Positions 52,569 through 64,000 of a stretch of DNA of 64,000 nt are shown here, piece by piece. The stretch's first letter is position 1, and each line of letters begins with the position of its first letter. The DNA comes from Didymella arachidicola (lineage: Eukaryota; Ascomycota; Dothideomycetes; Pleosporales; Didymellaceae), in assembly GCA_016630955.3 (NCBI GenBank), contig CM049988.1, positions 2,046,001 to 2,110,000 on the forward strand, read 5' to 3'. The position numbers and the translations under genes are program-made. The notes under the pieces were generated by a model, which did no database searches, was not told where the DNA came from, and saw nothing but the letters and a program-made list of their open reading frames with translations.

Positions 52569-55440
52569 CGCTAACCTCCCGGAATGTCATGTTTTATCTT
52601 TCGCCTCTTGTGTACGGAATAAACCGTCTCTCCGCTTTTGCGCGGACGTTCTTACGGATCATCGCTCCGCGCTCGGCCCAGCTAATCACACGACGTGCTC
52701 TTCGGCGAGTACATGCAGCTTGACCAACATGGACGTCCGCCGCAAACTCAGTTCTATTCATGGTGAGTTTTGGGAAGTGTGGACGATGTTCGTTCTCGCA
52801 GTCGCAGCGTACGGACCGGAAGACGAGGTCTACGCTCTTTAGCAAACTGTGCTAAGGTCTTCACGCAAGAGGAACAAGATTCATGTTGAAAGGCATGGCA
52901 GTCTTCATACATGGGCCGTGTGCAAGCCCGCCATCCGATCAAGCCTCTCACACAGATCGTCAAGAGATCAGGACTGGCCGACTGCAACCATCGTTTAATA
53001 ATCTCTGAAAATTCAACTCACCTCGACGCTATTGCGAGACAAGAACAAGGCGAATGTCACGAACGCCGACGAGTCACTGCCAAAACTCAACGCGGCCCTG
53101 GTGCCTGGGGATAGAAGCAGGAGACTCATCGAACATGTCCAGAAGCTCTAAGCGGATGCTACCACTGACTCGGACGATAAGCATGGCTCTAACCAACCCA
53201 CAAATGGCTCGACCATCCGCGCCTACAAGTCACCATGCAAGTTCTTTGCATTGAGACCCTCGGCCCGTCAACGCGCTTCGGAGCTTAGCGCAGCCTTCGA
53301 GATACATGCCACCGGCTATTGCGGCATACTGCATACGCAGACACGTAGTGTATAAGTGCGAAGTTGAAGCTCGCGTATGTAGCGCCGAGAACTTGACAGG
53401 CCGATCCTATTGATATGTGTACGCCACTGCCAGCTCTGTCACAGCCAAGGTCGTCACGTTTGTCTCGACGCGCCGATGGTTTTCACGACAGCGTTGCCAT
53501 CACAGTTTTCATGGAGGTTGGAAAATGAGGTACGCTACTGCAAGCGAAAGAGCCGTCGAAAGCTTCTCGCCGAATAACGTGGCATACTTCCAATGGGCTG
53601 GTCTGTCCGAGATCCACCTAACTCTGCTGGTTGGTTCTTCCCAGAGCGTTGTTTTATTCCCTGATGAAAGTTACTGCACCATCATCACACAGGAACAAGC
53701 GAGCCTGAACTTGGTGTGAGCAAGCAAGGGATCGCGATCCGAGGCCCTGTCCGCACATTACTACCATCGCCGTAGCTACCATCAAGATGTGAGACATGTG
53801 AGCATGTTCCTACTGCGGTACCCCACCAATAATCCCGGAAGGATCGTTGAGCCCGTCTCATCTCCCTTACTTAGCGCAGATCAGCTCAGCACGGTTCAGA
53901 AATGTAAGCGACCCAAGTCCAGCAGCCAGACCTCGTCTTCCTCTCCCGAACATCCATTGACAAACGCTCCATGACTCCCACGGGAACTTCCAGACAGTAG
54001 GCACCTCTGGAATGGCGAGCATGTGTCCAATGCTCTGCGTCCATCGTGATACGGATCAGCCTTCATCCGGCCAGGGTCGCCGAAGCTGTTGCGATTGCAC
54101 ACCCCTTATTTTCCTACTGGTGCTGTCACGCTTCATCGTATGCAGAGCGAACTGCTTGTTCTGGAAACCCGGGTACAGCAATTACAAACAGTGGGAATTG
54201 ATTACCACCGGTATCTTCAAGCTCACCATTGGGATGGCGGGCGAGATCGTGGCTTGCCGATAGCCAAGTGCAATTCGAAAAGCGCAAATTGTCGCGGGTC
54301 AATGACCCGCGACAAGATCGATCAAAGTGGATCCGCCAATCTCAACAGGCATGGAATTGTCGCGTTGCGGCTGATGCCCACGAACAAATATTTCACAATT
54401 TGGCCAGCAATAGAAAAAGGTTCTCTGAAGTAACTATCAAGGACTCAATCGCGCTACGCAAACATGCAACCAGATTCATGTTACAGGTCGCTCATCTGTC
54501 AAGTGCAACTAGCGTAGTCCGCGGAATGGTGCGCCTCGGCAGCACGTCATTTTCGCCGACCCTGTTTTGCGTGCGGTACCCGTTGCCGAAGAACCACAAC
54601 TCTGAGCGTCGAGCCGTCCGATGACACACGGGCTACGCTATTTGTGTACCCAATCGTTTTGACATGTCCAAGTTAGATCTCTCATGGTGAGGAACAGGCT
54701 TCACGGTTTGGTCACACCCTATGGTTTGTGACTCAGCTATAGCCACGACTACGGACGGTATACGCGTCTGTAATTACAGAGATGCGGCATAGCATTTAGT
54801 ACCAGCATTCTTAGTATGCTTGCATACACAGCAATCTACGAGCCTTCGAGATTGCTTGTCGACTTGGCGGAATACTCGAACCTTATTGACATGCGGATCA
54901 CGCTTGCTCACTTTCATCTCGTGGCTCCACCTATGTCAGCGGTATTCCATTTGGTGTGGCGCTTGGAGCCGGGATCCAAAAAGGTTGTGGCGATGGCTTA
55001 GGCTTTCTAGCCCGACGGAGCTGAACGTTTGTTCATCCTGCTCCGGAGCCAGCGCTGTTACAGTGGTCGCTCCAGGCTAAGGTCTCCGGCCTAGTTCGAG
55101 CGGCAGATGCTTACTCGGGGATCCTGTGGGTTGGCAGGTTGATACAAAATCAAGCGCCCTGCATCTGGCCGGAAGGCTTTCCGCGCCACGATCTTCTGCA
55201 TATCGCTTTGAGCCTGCCGTTGAAGCATTGCTGAGGCTTTTGGAAAAGCATCGTTTCAAACTTACCTCATTATCGCCTATGACCTTCGAATCCACTCAAG
55301 CGTACGCCTATACAGTCCGGATTTGAAAGGACACACCGTTCTCGGGTTCTGGGCGCAGAGGATCTGAACAAGCATCCATATTGACAGGTTCTAAAGGCAG
55401 TATAACGTACTGGTGACTTCTGTCACCCAGTCTGCCCACC
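52569..55440. other. Long spacer, no gene called
   Basis: In 2.9 kb I find only short overlapping frames (for example 53417-53719, 54089-54433, 55126-55326) without domains, signal peptides or plausible splice-linked partners. The first 300 bp may belong to the 3' end of the preceding gene. The last 300 bp are upstream of the MHYT gene. No repeat family or RNA gene was recognised. Confidence 0.5.
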
Positions 55441-58072
55441 ATGAGCCCAGGTCCTGAACTTGAGGCTAAATATCCCATCGGGAGCAGGCCCAACATCTCA
55501 TTCACGCCATATCTGATCTTCTGTTCATACTTAGTCAGCTTGATTGGATCTGCTACGACAGTAGAACTTCTCCATCGAAGAGTATCTGGCTCAGGCTGGA
55601 GAGCATGGTGCGTTGGAGCTCCTATGAACAAGAACGATCGCTGACAGAGCTAGGGTGCAAATTGCAGGGTGTTCTGTCTCCTTTGGCCTGGTCGCAATCT
55701 GGTGCATGCACTTCGTTGGCAATCGAGCAATCGTCCTAGGTGATGGTGAAGCAGAGATCCAGCTCTACTACAGCCCTGCCTTTACCGCACTATCCGCAAT
55801 CATTCCGGTTGTTGTCATCTTTCTGGGGTTGATGATTGCCGACCGTTTCTACAGGCGAAGCAAGCATGCTGCCGTTCGAGTGATGTCTCTCATCGTGTGC
55901 GGCCTGTGTGCTGGCGCAGCCATTACTGAAATGCATTACCTTGGAAATAACGGCACTACCAATTACCGCCTACACCTCAGCTGGCCGCATGTCTTCGGTG
56001 CAGCAGGCATCGCAGTGGGGGCCAGTCTGCTATCTTTTGGCCTGTTCTTCCACTGGAGCGACTCATGGCTGAACAACATCTTTCGTCGCTGTGTCGTTGC
56101 GTGCTTCCTAGCTCTGGCTGTTTCTGGTATGCACTGGACCGGTGCTGCTGGCACATGGTACGAAGTTCGAGGCTACCATGAAACATCAGGTCAGGAACGT
56201 AACGTAACGCTCATCATCGCTCTCTGCTTGGTAAGTATCTCCGTTCAATCTCATCAAACCCAAGCTAACCATTCACAGTGTCTGAGTGCTTGCTTCGTGT
56301 GCTTCTTGCTTGGCTTCTTGAAGCAGCGCCATCGCCGACTACTCAAAGACCGCGCCCAACAAGTCGTATTGGCCTGCGCTACGTTCGACGAGAGCGGTAA
56401 GCTCTTGGTCAGTCAAGGCGGTCTTCTTCCCTGCCAGACCATCACTCGGCAGTTCCATCAAAGAGTACGCGAAATTTCCATTCAAAAGCAATCCCGTGGC
56501 TGACTTCGATAGACTTTCGCCGACGAATTCAACACTAGGCACCCTGTCTTCCAGTGGATCTTCCGAGTCTCCCGCCACTGGGGAGGCGTCGCCGATCTGA
56601 TTCCATCGATGCGCGAGCACCTGCATAGCACCGGCTATCTGCAGACGACTTCACCCTCAACAGCGGCGGATAGTCGAAGCTCTTTTAGCTCTGAAGATGA
56701 CTCCACCTACTCTGCTACCTTCCGGGAACTGTTCTGCGTCACTGCCTACGATATTGCCAAAACGCTCGATACGGGGCTCCAGAATTTGGGCACCTTGTAT
56801 GAAGAGGTGGCGACTACAGGTACCTCCATGTCGATAGCAAGGGCTATGTTTAAAGACCCTCATGACAAAAAAGAAATCCTCGCAGCGGACTTGGCAAACA
56901 AAGATGTCGAGACTGGCATGGCGAACCCCATCCTCTTCGGTCGCGGGCAGATGTTGGTTTTGGCCAAGAAGGCCGATGCAAACGAGGTTAGACGCCTGCA
57001 GAATCTGGGTTACCACTTTGCGAATATCGACCAGGTCGGCGACAACCTCGCCCGCAGTCTTCAGGTCACCCGTGATGACTTGCACGACATGGTCGCGCGC
57101 TGGCAATCTTTTACCAAGAGAGAACCGTCCATTCTGCCGAGCGGCACGTACCTTGCATCCTTCCTTCTACAGCCTGCGCCAGGCACGAGAGGGCTCGATG
57201 TCATCGTACCGCGAGCGAGCCCGGATAGGTTGCCCATGGTCAAGCTCGCTAACGGCGACCTCTCTTTAGGCGAGATGAAGGTCCTGGCTAGCTTCAATGG
57301 GTTGTCCCTTGATGACTGTCTTGCCAGAACCGGCATCAGATCGGGACAGGAAAGTAAGGAAGAAGATGCGTTCCTTGAGAACTTCCGAAACAGGATGCTT
57401 GACCTTGTCAACGACGCGCCTGAGTCCGCCCTGCATCATGCCATCTTCTCCGCGAAGCAGCTCACTATTGCCCATGGCGCAGGCCAAAAGGAGCGCAGTC
57501 CCGCGACGGTGTTCGCCTTCTGCGGTATCAAGGAGATCTACATCCAGTCTCTTCAGAGTACTACTTTAAAGTGTATTCCCATGTCCTTCTTCCAGACCTA
57601 CCTCCGGTCATACCCTGGCTCTCCAGACCACCAGATCCTAGCAATTCGCAACCACAAGGAGTTCGCCACTCTGACACGGGCTCCCTCTATTAGCGAAAAG
57701 CCTGAGAAACGCAGCAAGCGATGGACCTTTAAGCTACGTTCCGCACGGTCAATGTCATCTGACACAACACTCCAGCCAGACTCGTGCTCAGAGAAGGGCC
57801 TCGTGTACCCCACATCGCCAAGCGTGGACGCGAGTAGTAGCCATCCATGGGGTGGCATCATGGTGACATCCACTCAGCAGATTGTCCACGACGATTCGAA
57901 GAAGAACGGCTCCACGATGGAGTTGCACGAAATGGGTGTCAAGTCCGAGGCGGGCGTTGCTGATACAGAGCAGCAGACGTTGGCTGACAGACTGATGTCG
58001 ATTACGACAGCTTTCCGCGACCCGCATGCGCAACGAGCGCTGCCCAAGGACTTGTATTATGGGAGGAGGTAG
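55441..58072 (+). CDS. MHYT-domain integral membrane protein
   Basis: Exons 55441-55607, 55654-56230, 56279-56464 and 56513-58072 give 829 residues. Introns are 46-48 bp. Intron 2 is a multiple of three and open, so retention would be in frame. The first 245 residues hold about seven transmembrane segments, with three MHYT-type motifs: Met74-His75 (IWCMHFVGN), Met149-His150 (ITEMHYLGN) and Met215-His216 (VSGMHWTGA). These are proposed in bacteria to bind copper and sense gases or redox state. A cytosolic region of nearly 580 residues follows, with no kinase, GGDEF or EAL domain. It has helical blocks (DIAKTLDTGLQNLGTLYEE, LQVTRDDLHDMVARWQ) and a disordered tail. Fungal MHYT proteins are of unknown function. 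Confidence 0.85.
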
Positions 58073-58538
58073 ACGGCGAGAAGGCTGATAGCTGGCAAGC
58101 ATTTTTGGCGTTTTGTTTACTTGGAATACCCATGCATAGGACGGCGCATATGAGGGACTGGCTACTCAAGAAGTATGACTGATGTACCACACGAAGTAGT
58201 ATAGCTTTTCGATGCATAATGTGTATATGAATCATAACATGCGACGAGCCATGGTAGAGTGATGGATGGCTGAGGGTCTGTCCGATAACGCACCCCGGTC
58301 GTGGGGCTAGCAGATGACGCGCTTTCCAAAATCTGCCCCGCGACACGCCCGAGCTTCATACATTCACGAATTGCCTCCCCGAAACACACGCGAGGCCTTT
58401 CTACCATCCGATAGTGCTTCGGCCGCACTCGAAGTACCTGAACACAGCCAGGTTCCAGCTCAGCGACGCCTGAACGACCGCCCACACGTCAAGCACGCCG
58501 AGACGTCAAGCACGCCGCACCCCCCCCCCCCCCCCAAA
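58073..58538. other. Spacer with direct repeat and C tract before CIA1
   Basis: The 466-bp stretch contains an adjacent direct repeat (ACGTCAAGCACGCCG twice, near 58486 and 58503) and a run of 15 C residues at 58521-58535, ending just before the ATG at 58539. An in-frame ATG at 58314 keeps the frame open through the C tract. Confidence 0.6.
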
Positions 58539-59819
58539 ATGACCGCCCCAACGCCCGGGCTCACCCACCTCGCGACCCTCACCCCGCCCTCGAGCTCGCG
58601 CACATGGCAAACCACGCCCCATCCCTCGCAGCCGATCGTCGCAACCGCGTGTTCAGACCGCAGCGTGCGCGTCTACAGCCTCACCTCGTTTACACTGCTG
58701 CACTCGATCACGGGGGGCCACAAGCGCTCTGTACGCAGCTGCAGCTGGAAGCCGCACACATCCGGGCAGAGCGTGCTCGCGACGGGGTCATTCGACAGCA
58801 GCGCGGGGATCTGGCGCAAGGACGACGCGGCTCCGCTGGCGCACGAAGTCCGGGCCGTGGGCGACGAGGAGGACGAGGACAGCGACGAGTACCAGTTCTC
58901 GTGCATCCTGGACGGGCACGAGAGCGAGATCAAGTGTCTGACGTGGAGTCCCTCCGGGCAGTATCTCGCGACGTGCAGCCGCGATAAGAGTGTGTGGATC
59001 TGGGAGGAGCTCGAGGATGATAATTTCGAGACGGTGGCGGTGCTGCAGGAGCATGATGGCGATGTTAAGTGTGTGGCGTGGCATCCGGAGGAGGATCTGC
59101 TGGTGAGCACGAGCTATGATGATTCTGTCAGGTTCTACAGGGAGGATCAGGATGATTGGGTTCAGGTTGCGATGACGGAGGGGCACGGGATGACGGTGTG
59201 GTGGGCGGAGTTTGAGGGCTCTGGGGCGTCAGAGTACGGGTTCCGAAGGCAGAGAGATGGGTTGGAAGAGAGCCAAACACAGCATATTGACGCGCTGGAG
59301 CTGAGCGGGCCCAGACTCGCGACTTGCTCCGACGACTGCACGGTGCGCATCTGGAGGAGAAAACCCAGAGACGGCGCGCAACACCACAACTCGGGCATGC
59401 CGTCTATCATCCGCTCGGCCGCCATCGACGAGGACTGGTACCAGGAAGCCGTGCTCCCCAGGGCTCACGACCGCGCCATCTACTCTGTGGGCTGGAGTCG
59501 CACGACGGGCCTGCTTGTTAGCGCTGGCAGCGACGGCAAGATCGTGGTGTACAAGGAGCAGTGGAGGCGGCATGGGTCGGATGGGGTATCTAATGGCACA
59601 GCGATGGAGGGTGTTGAGGGCGCAGAGGTGGCGCCAACGGAATGGGTTGTTGTGGCTGAGATTTTCTCTGCGCACGACGTGTTTGAGATCAATCATGTCA
59701 CTTGGGCGAAGCGCGCTGATAAGGGGAAGAGGTGGGATGGCGAGGAGATTGTTGTTAGTACGGGGGATGACGGTGAGGTTAGGGTTTGGACGTTGGACGA
59801 GGGGGTTGTGGAGGCATGA
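58539..59819 (+). CDS. CIA1: Cytosolic iron-sulfur assembly protein CIA1 (WD40)
   Basis: An intronless frame of 426 residues starts at the ATG following the C tract. It has seven WD40-type blades: PIVATACSDRSVRVYSL, SVLATGSFDSSAGIWRK, YLATCSRDKSVWIWEE, LVSTSYDDSVRFYRE, LATCSDDCTVRIWRR, LVSAGSDGKIVVYKE and VVSTGDDGEVRVWTL. HKRSVRSCSWKP and DGHESEIKCLTW are blade starts typical of Cia1/CIAO1. This beta-propeller is part of the CIA targeting complex, which delivers Fe-S clusters to cytosolic and nuclear apoproteins. An acidic loop (about residues 118-130) is a family insertion. A 75-residue N-terminal extension from 58314 is possible but reads as low-complexity leader. Confidence 0.92.
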   Translation: MTAPTPGLTHLATLTPPSSSRTWQTTPHPSQPIVATACSDRSVRVYSLTSFTLLHSITGGHKRSVRSCSWKPHTSGQSVLATGSFDSSAGIWRKDDAAPLAHEVRAVGDEEDEDSDEYQFSCILDGHESEIKCLTWSPSGQYLATCSRDKSVWIWEELEDDNFETVAVLQEHDGDVKCVAWHPEEDLLVSTSYDDSVRFYREDQDDWVQVAMTEGHGMTVWWAEFEGSGASEYGFRRQRDGLEESQTQHIDALELSGPRLATCSDDCTVRIWRRKPRDGAQHHNSGMPSIIRSAAIDEDWYQEAVLPRAHDRAIYSVGWSRTTGLLVSAGSDGKIVVYKEQWRRHGSDGVSNGTAMEGVEGAEVAPTEWVVVAEIFSAHDVFEINHVTWAKRADKGKRWDGEEIVVSTGDDGEVRVWTLDEGVVEA

Positions 59820-60585
59820 ATATGCTTCACTTGGTCAAGGCTGGCCTTTGTTTATTTAAACCCAAGTTCACACTCACAAGCGTGTAGTGCATCGAAACCT
59901 ACGGCTACAGCATGGGTCGGGCGCCACGGCATTACACTGTCGTTTGAATACCGGTAGAACGAAATACCTCAAGCCTCAGGGGCTGCTGCCGTGCTATCAC
60001 AATCTTGATCCAGCTTCCAAGACACGCCGTGAGACAGTGACGAGGATCCGTCTCACATGCAAATACCAAAACTTTTGTCAACACTTGTGCCACGCTGACG
60101 AGACTCGTCGTTCAATGGCTGCACGTGGGGCTGGCCACAATTACGGTGTGTGGCTCTGGGTGCTCAGACCGGATGGCGGCTGCGACGTCATGCCGCCTTG
60201 GGAGGATCTGCACTCGATCAGGGAACGGGGCCAAAATTATGGACTGATGCAATCTGAGCAGCGTGTCAACTTCAGGACACGCATCTGCCCTTTATAGTGT
60301 GTTTGCTTCTGTGTATTTGCAGAGGAGGTTCTTCGTCTTGGTATTTTAGTTACAGTGGTCAAGTCTGCGCCACTGCATCACTGGCTCCACCCATCACCGG
60401 TGGCTTCGCTGCGCTCCGCTACTCTCCGCAAGTGCACCCGGCGTCCAAGCTCCACGACACAACCCCAGAGTCGCGCTCGACCCCCATCTCTCAACAGTAG
60501 CACGCCGACGCACTGCCATTGCAGTCTGCACCGCAGCAGCAACTAGCAACACCGCCACGCGCATCCCGCGACACTCGCCACACAC
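59820..60585. promoter_or_regulatory. Upstream region of the cytidylyltransferase gene
   Basis: The 766-bp region lies between CIA1 and PCT1. No gene was found. The last 170 bp are C/A-rich leader-like sequence. Confidence 0.45.
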
Positions 60586-62149
60586 ATGCCCCCCAAGCGC
60601 AAGAGATCCAACACGGTGGGCTCGGTCAAGAAGGACGCCGCCATGGACGTCGTGCAGCCATCGTCGCGCGACGCGTCGGACGAGGGCGCCGAAGACGCCG
60701 TGCTGCAGCAGGTCACGTCCAAGAAGGAGCGCCAGGCCGAGTCGACGAAGCGCGGACGCGCCGGGAACCCCAACGAGGACAGCGACGCCGAGCACGACGA
60801 CGACGACGACGACGACGACGACCGCGATGACGACGAGCGCGTCAGCAAGAAGAGCCGCCGCTCGTCGGCCGACCGCATCAAGAACGGCGAGAACGGCGAG
60901 GCGGCCACAATGCGCATGGAGGCGCCGCCCGGTGCTGGGCTGACGGACCCCGCTGGCGGCTTCAAGACGAACCCGCCCGCCATGGACCGCCCGATCCGCG
61001 TCTACGCCGACGGCGTCTTCGACCTCTTCCACATTGGCCACATGCGCGCCCTGCAGCAGGCCAAGACGGCGTTTGCCCACCTGGCGCCCAACAACCCGCA
61101 GGTCGAGCTCGTCGTCGGCGTCACGGGCGACACCGAGACACACAAGCGCAAGGGCCTGACCGTCCTCTCGGCTCGCGAGCGCGCCGAGAGCGTGCGCCAC
61201 TGCAAATGGGTCGACGAGGTCATCCCGGACTGTCCCTGGATCGTCACCACCGACTTCCTCGAGAAGCACAAGATCGACTACGTCGCCCACGACGACCTGC
61301 CCTACGGCGCCGACGAGGGCGACGACATCTACGGGCCCATCAAGCAGCGCGGCATGTTCCTCGTGACACAGCGCACAGAGGGCCTCTCCACCACGGGCAT
61401 CATCACCAAGTAAGCCCTGACATCTGGAATAAAAAAAAAAAAAAAAAAAAAAAGCCCTGCGATCCGCTACTAACACCCCCCAGAATCGTCCGCGACTACG
61501 ACCAATACGTCGACCGCCAACTCAAGCGCGGCACCTCACGCAAGGAACTCAACGTCTCCTGGCTCAAAAAGAACGAACTCGACCTCAAGCGCAACATGGT
61601 CGAGTTCCGCGACTCGATAAAAGCAAACTGGGCCACCACCGGCCAGGAACTCACAAAAGACTTCCGCCACTTCTGGCAGTCGAGTCGCCCGGCTTCCCCC
61701 GCGCGCACCCCGACCCGCGAGCAGCCCAACGCCATGGAACACGCCGCGGCCGCGGCTGACGCCCGGAGTCCCAGCGCGCTGAGCAGACTGAGCCATTTGG
61801 ATATCCCGCGTGCGAGCGGCGCGGGGGAGCGCAGCAGCGAGTTTGCGGCGGGGTATAATCTGGGTTTGATCGGGGGTGTCAGGGCATGGGTACGTTCAGC
61901 GAGCTTTCTCGAGTGCACTGCAACAGCAGCCACACAACAGCAGCCAGCTCGCACCGAGCACTCTGCTCATCCCAACTCCTCAAAACGATAACTAACGCAA
62001 AGCAGATGGCTAGAAGCCGCCGCAACCTCAACGACTCCCGGCCCCAGAGCCCCTCCAACAGCAGCGACGACGAGCGCGATGATCACGCTGAGCCTGCGCG
62101 GGGTAGGTCGGGGAACAAGGATAAGGATGAGCTGGATATTGAGGCTTAG
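60586..62149 (+). CDS. PCT1: Choline-phosphate cytidylyltransferase
   Basis: Catalyses CTP + phosphocholine to CDP-choline (EC 2.7.7.15), the controlling step of the Kennedy pathway. Exons 60586-61409, 61484-61889 and 62006-62149 give 457 residues. The N-terminus is basic, then has an Asp run of about nine residues and a KKSRR nuclear-localisation-like stretch. The catalytic core has YADGVFDLFHIGH with the HIGH nucleotide-binding motif at residues 149-152, and RTEGLSTTGIIT at 263, spliced directly into KIVRDYDQYVDRQLKRG. The region after the core (about residues 300-345) could be the amphipathic membrane-sensing helix. Intron 1 (74 bp) carries 23 consecutive A residues. The last exon encodes a Ser/Asp-rich tail. 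Confidence 0.94.
61431..61453. repeat. Poly-A tract inside the first PCT1 intron
   Basis: There are 23 consecutive A residues between the donor and the branch site CTAAC. The tract is expected to vary in length between isolates and may affect assembly quality. Confidence 0.9.
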
Positions 62150-64000
62150 ATGGCTGAATGCGTGCTTGAAGTGAAGGGTACAACGGAGGGTGAGGATGAG
62201 GAGGTATTTTGGGATGCGAGGGACGTAATGGGGAGGTAGAACGATACGGGTTTGAAGGGGATGGGAGGGTGGGAGAGGTATTGGTACGAAGGAAGTATAC
62301 TGAATGGAATTGTGGATTGTGATTCGGGGGCTGGGATACTGCGTGTGAGGACTTCCATGGCTGAGTAGTGGGGTGGTGAGGTGTAGTGTGGACGGAGGTG
62401 TTTCAATTCAACACCATACTTCGAAAACGAGGCAGCGAATTGGACTTTTCACTCTCGATGGGCAGGCCGATCGTGCGACTGTCGTCCAGTCAATCTGGTG
62501 TGTTGGCTTCGTATCAGATGAATCGTCTCCTCGATCGCGTACCTAAAACAATCCATGGGATGCTTCAGATTGGACCACACAAAAGACAGCTGAATGTGAG
62601 GCAACAAATCACACACCCAGTTACGCTGAATCCTGCCCTGCTAAACACTCACGACTGAGAGCAGAGTTGCCCGCCTGGACCAAAATGTTTGGATATAGAC
62701 CGTGATATATATCTCTGGTGAACCAGACGCCCACGCACTGACCAGATGCTTCGATCAAGACGGTCAATGTGATGGGCATGCCTGCGCTCACGTGTCACTG
62801 TGGTGTTTCAGTCCACCGGTGACAGTAGTCACGGCGCGATGATTTGCAGCTGGGACCGCTCTTTCCTTATAGATGTAGGCGGAGTAGCCAATCAGATGGA
62901 ATAGCAACTAGCCAGGCACACGGCAAGCGCTAGAGATGTGTTCTTGCCTTTTGCTGCAGCGAACGCTGTTCCAGCCCTACACATAAGTGTGGGCTCTGAT
63001 GTCTTTTTGTCTGTGCTCGAACCAACCACTCTTACTGCCTCAGGAAAAGCCCGCCGGTCTATTCTATTCCGTAGAAGACGTACCGGGTTGATCCCACATG
63101 CAGCCTCTCTTATTCACACGACGCCTGTCTCGCCGGCTATGAGAGGTCGCTCCATCTTTTGACAGCGGCAGACTCTTACACTTACTTCTCCACCGCGGCT
63201 GGTTCCACGGCACTGTCACTGTCTGCACGGCAGCGACCAGATCAGCGCAATGTCCATCCCACGGCTGTTCGTCGGTACTTTACGGCAAGGAGGCAGATAT
63301 GATTGTTTCACGCTCCGGAGAGAGAAGCTCACCGTATCCTCACAAAGGTTGGTAATGACGGAGCTAAGAGTGTGAAGGATGAGCGTTGGACGCGTGCCTG
63401 TGTGCGTAAACAACCGCCAAATCGTCACGATAGTGCGTGCAGTCACGGCGCTGCAGTCAGCCAAGCGCGTCACAATAGACGAGGCCACCGGCCGGTCAGC
63501 TGCTGCACGCATCGACCGGAAGTGCTCTTCTCGTCAGATGCAGACGCAATGGTTGGCGAGGAAATGCTCCGAACTGCTCGCCCTGGATTATGAAAAGTGA
63601 GGCTGCTGGTGACGGTTGCGGCGCCGCCAGCCAATCTCGGCTGTGCTCTCCCGTCGCGCTAACCGCATACGCTCTTCGGAATGAGATGCCTGCAGCTCGC
63701 CCTCGCCCAGCTCCTGCGACCATGACTTCTGACAGCAGCCGGCGAGCGCTACTGCGGCTCCGCGACGACGGCAGCGACTCGCACCGGGATTGAGCTGCGG
63801 GAAAGCAGCGGTGTGGTGCCGGGAAGGCCTGTTTCGCAGCTTCACACTGACGGTGCTCCGAGCAACGGGTCGCGAACGCCCCAGCGCCATCTGTCGTGCT
63901 GTGGCGATCCGAGCCCGCGTATTAGATATTGCATTGGCTGTTGCACATCTTAAGATACGGCCAAGGCATAAGCACGACGGCTACTAGTTCTGCTTGTTCC
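62150..64000. other. 3' edge of window, no gene called
   Basis: In 1.85 kb only short frames without recognisable content occur (for example 62938-63162, 63303-63593, minus 63588-63890). The first 250 bp are G-rich 3' flank of PCT1. A gene could begin beyond the window. Confidence 0.5.

Noticed and set aside
53417..53719. 100-codon plus frame considered as a small secreted protein
   Set aside because: No signal peptide, few cysteines, and the start region is basic rather than hydrophobic.
58314..58538. 75-residue N-terminal extension of CIA1
   Set aside because: The extension is low-complexity, crosses a direct repeat and a 15-base C tract, and is absent from the family as I know it.
60394..61476. 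360-codon minus-strand frame over the cytidylyltransferase gene
   Set aside because: Antisense shadow. The HIGH and RTEGLSTTGIIT motifs fix the coding strand.

Overview
The window is nuclear DNA of a filamentous ascomycete (Pezizomycotina). Nearly every gene has short introns of about 43-70 bp with GT...CTAAC/CTGAC...AG signals. The protein set is fungal: a secreted PL1 pectin lyase, a HET-domain protein, two Zn2Cys6 regulators, an Ecm25-like RhoGAP, Cia1, Rqc1, Efm6 and a Ptc5-like phosphatase. A plant-associated Dothideomycete (Pleosporales-like) is my inference from overall protein similarity as remembered; no database was searched.

Layout. Bases 1-4.3 kb are gene-poor: one acidic low-complexity ORF, a MITE-like inverted repeat and AT-rich, apparently decayed repeat DNA. 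From 4.3 to 36.3 kb runs a mostly housekeeping block: pectin lyase, EFM6-like lysine methyltransferase, divergent ammonium transporter, CRAL-TRIO/RhoGAP protein, NirA/NIT4-type Zn2Cys6 regulator, chorismate synthase, VDAC porin, membrane J-protein, methionine aminopeptidase 2, HET protein, mitochondrial PP2C, Rqc1/TCF25, a secreted HEFGH (DUF6055-like) protein, a small two-helix membrane protein and a GPI-anchored PLC-like phosphodiesterase. Two pairs are head-to-head over about 200 bp (DnaJ/MetAP2 and PP2C/Rqc1).

From 36.3 to 55.4 kb the region looks accessory, with long spacers and a possible decayed dehydrogenase fragment. It carries a candidate small gene cluster: GNAT acetyltransferase, divergent Zn2Cys6 regulator, TauD/TfdA-type dioxygenase and MFS transporter. 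These are followed by a tiny Cys/Tyr-rich protein, an ACOT9-type acyl-CoA thioesterase and an unrecognised 510-residue protein. From 55.4 to 62.1 kb come an MHYT-domain membrane sensor-like protein, Cia1 and CTP:phosphocholine cytidylyltransferase. The last 1.85 kb shows no gene.

Exon structures were deduced by hand from splice signals, frame continuity and family alignment from memory. Where I give exons, the spliced length is a multiple of three and ends in the stated stop codon. No rRNA, tRNA, CRISPR array or intact transposon was recognised.
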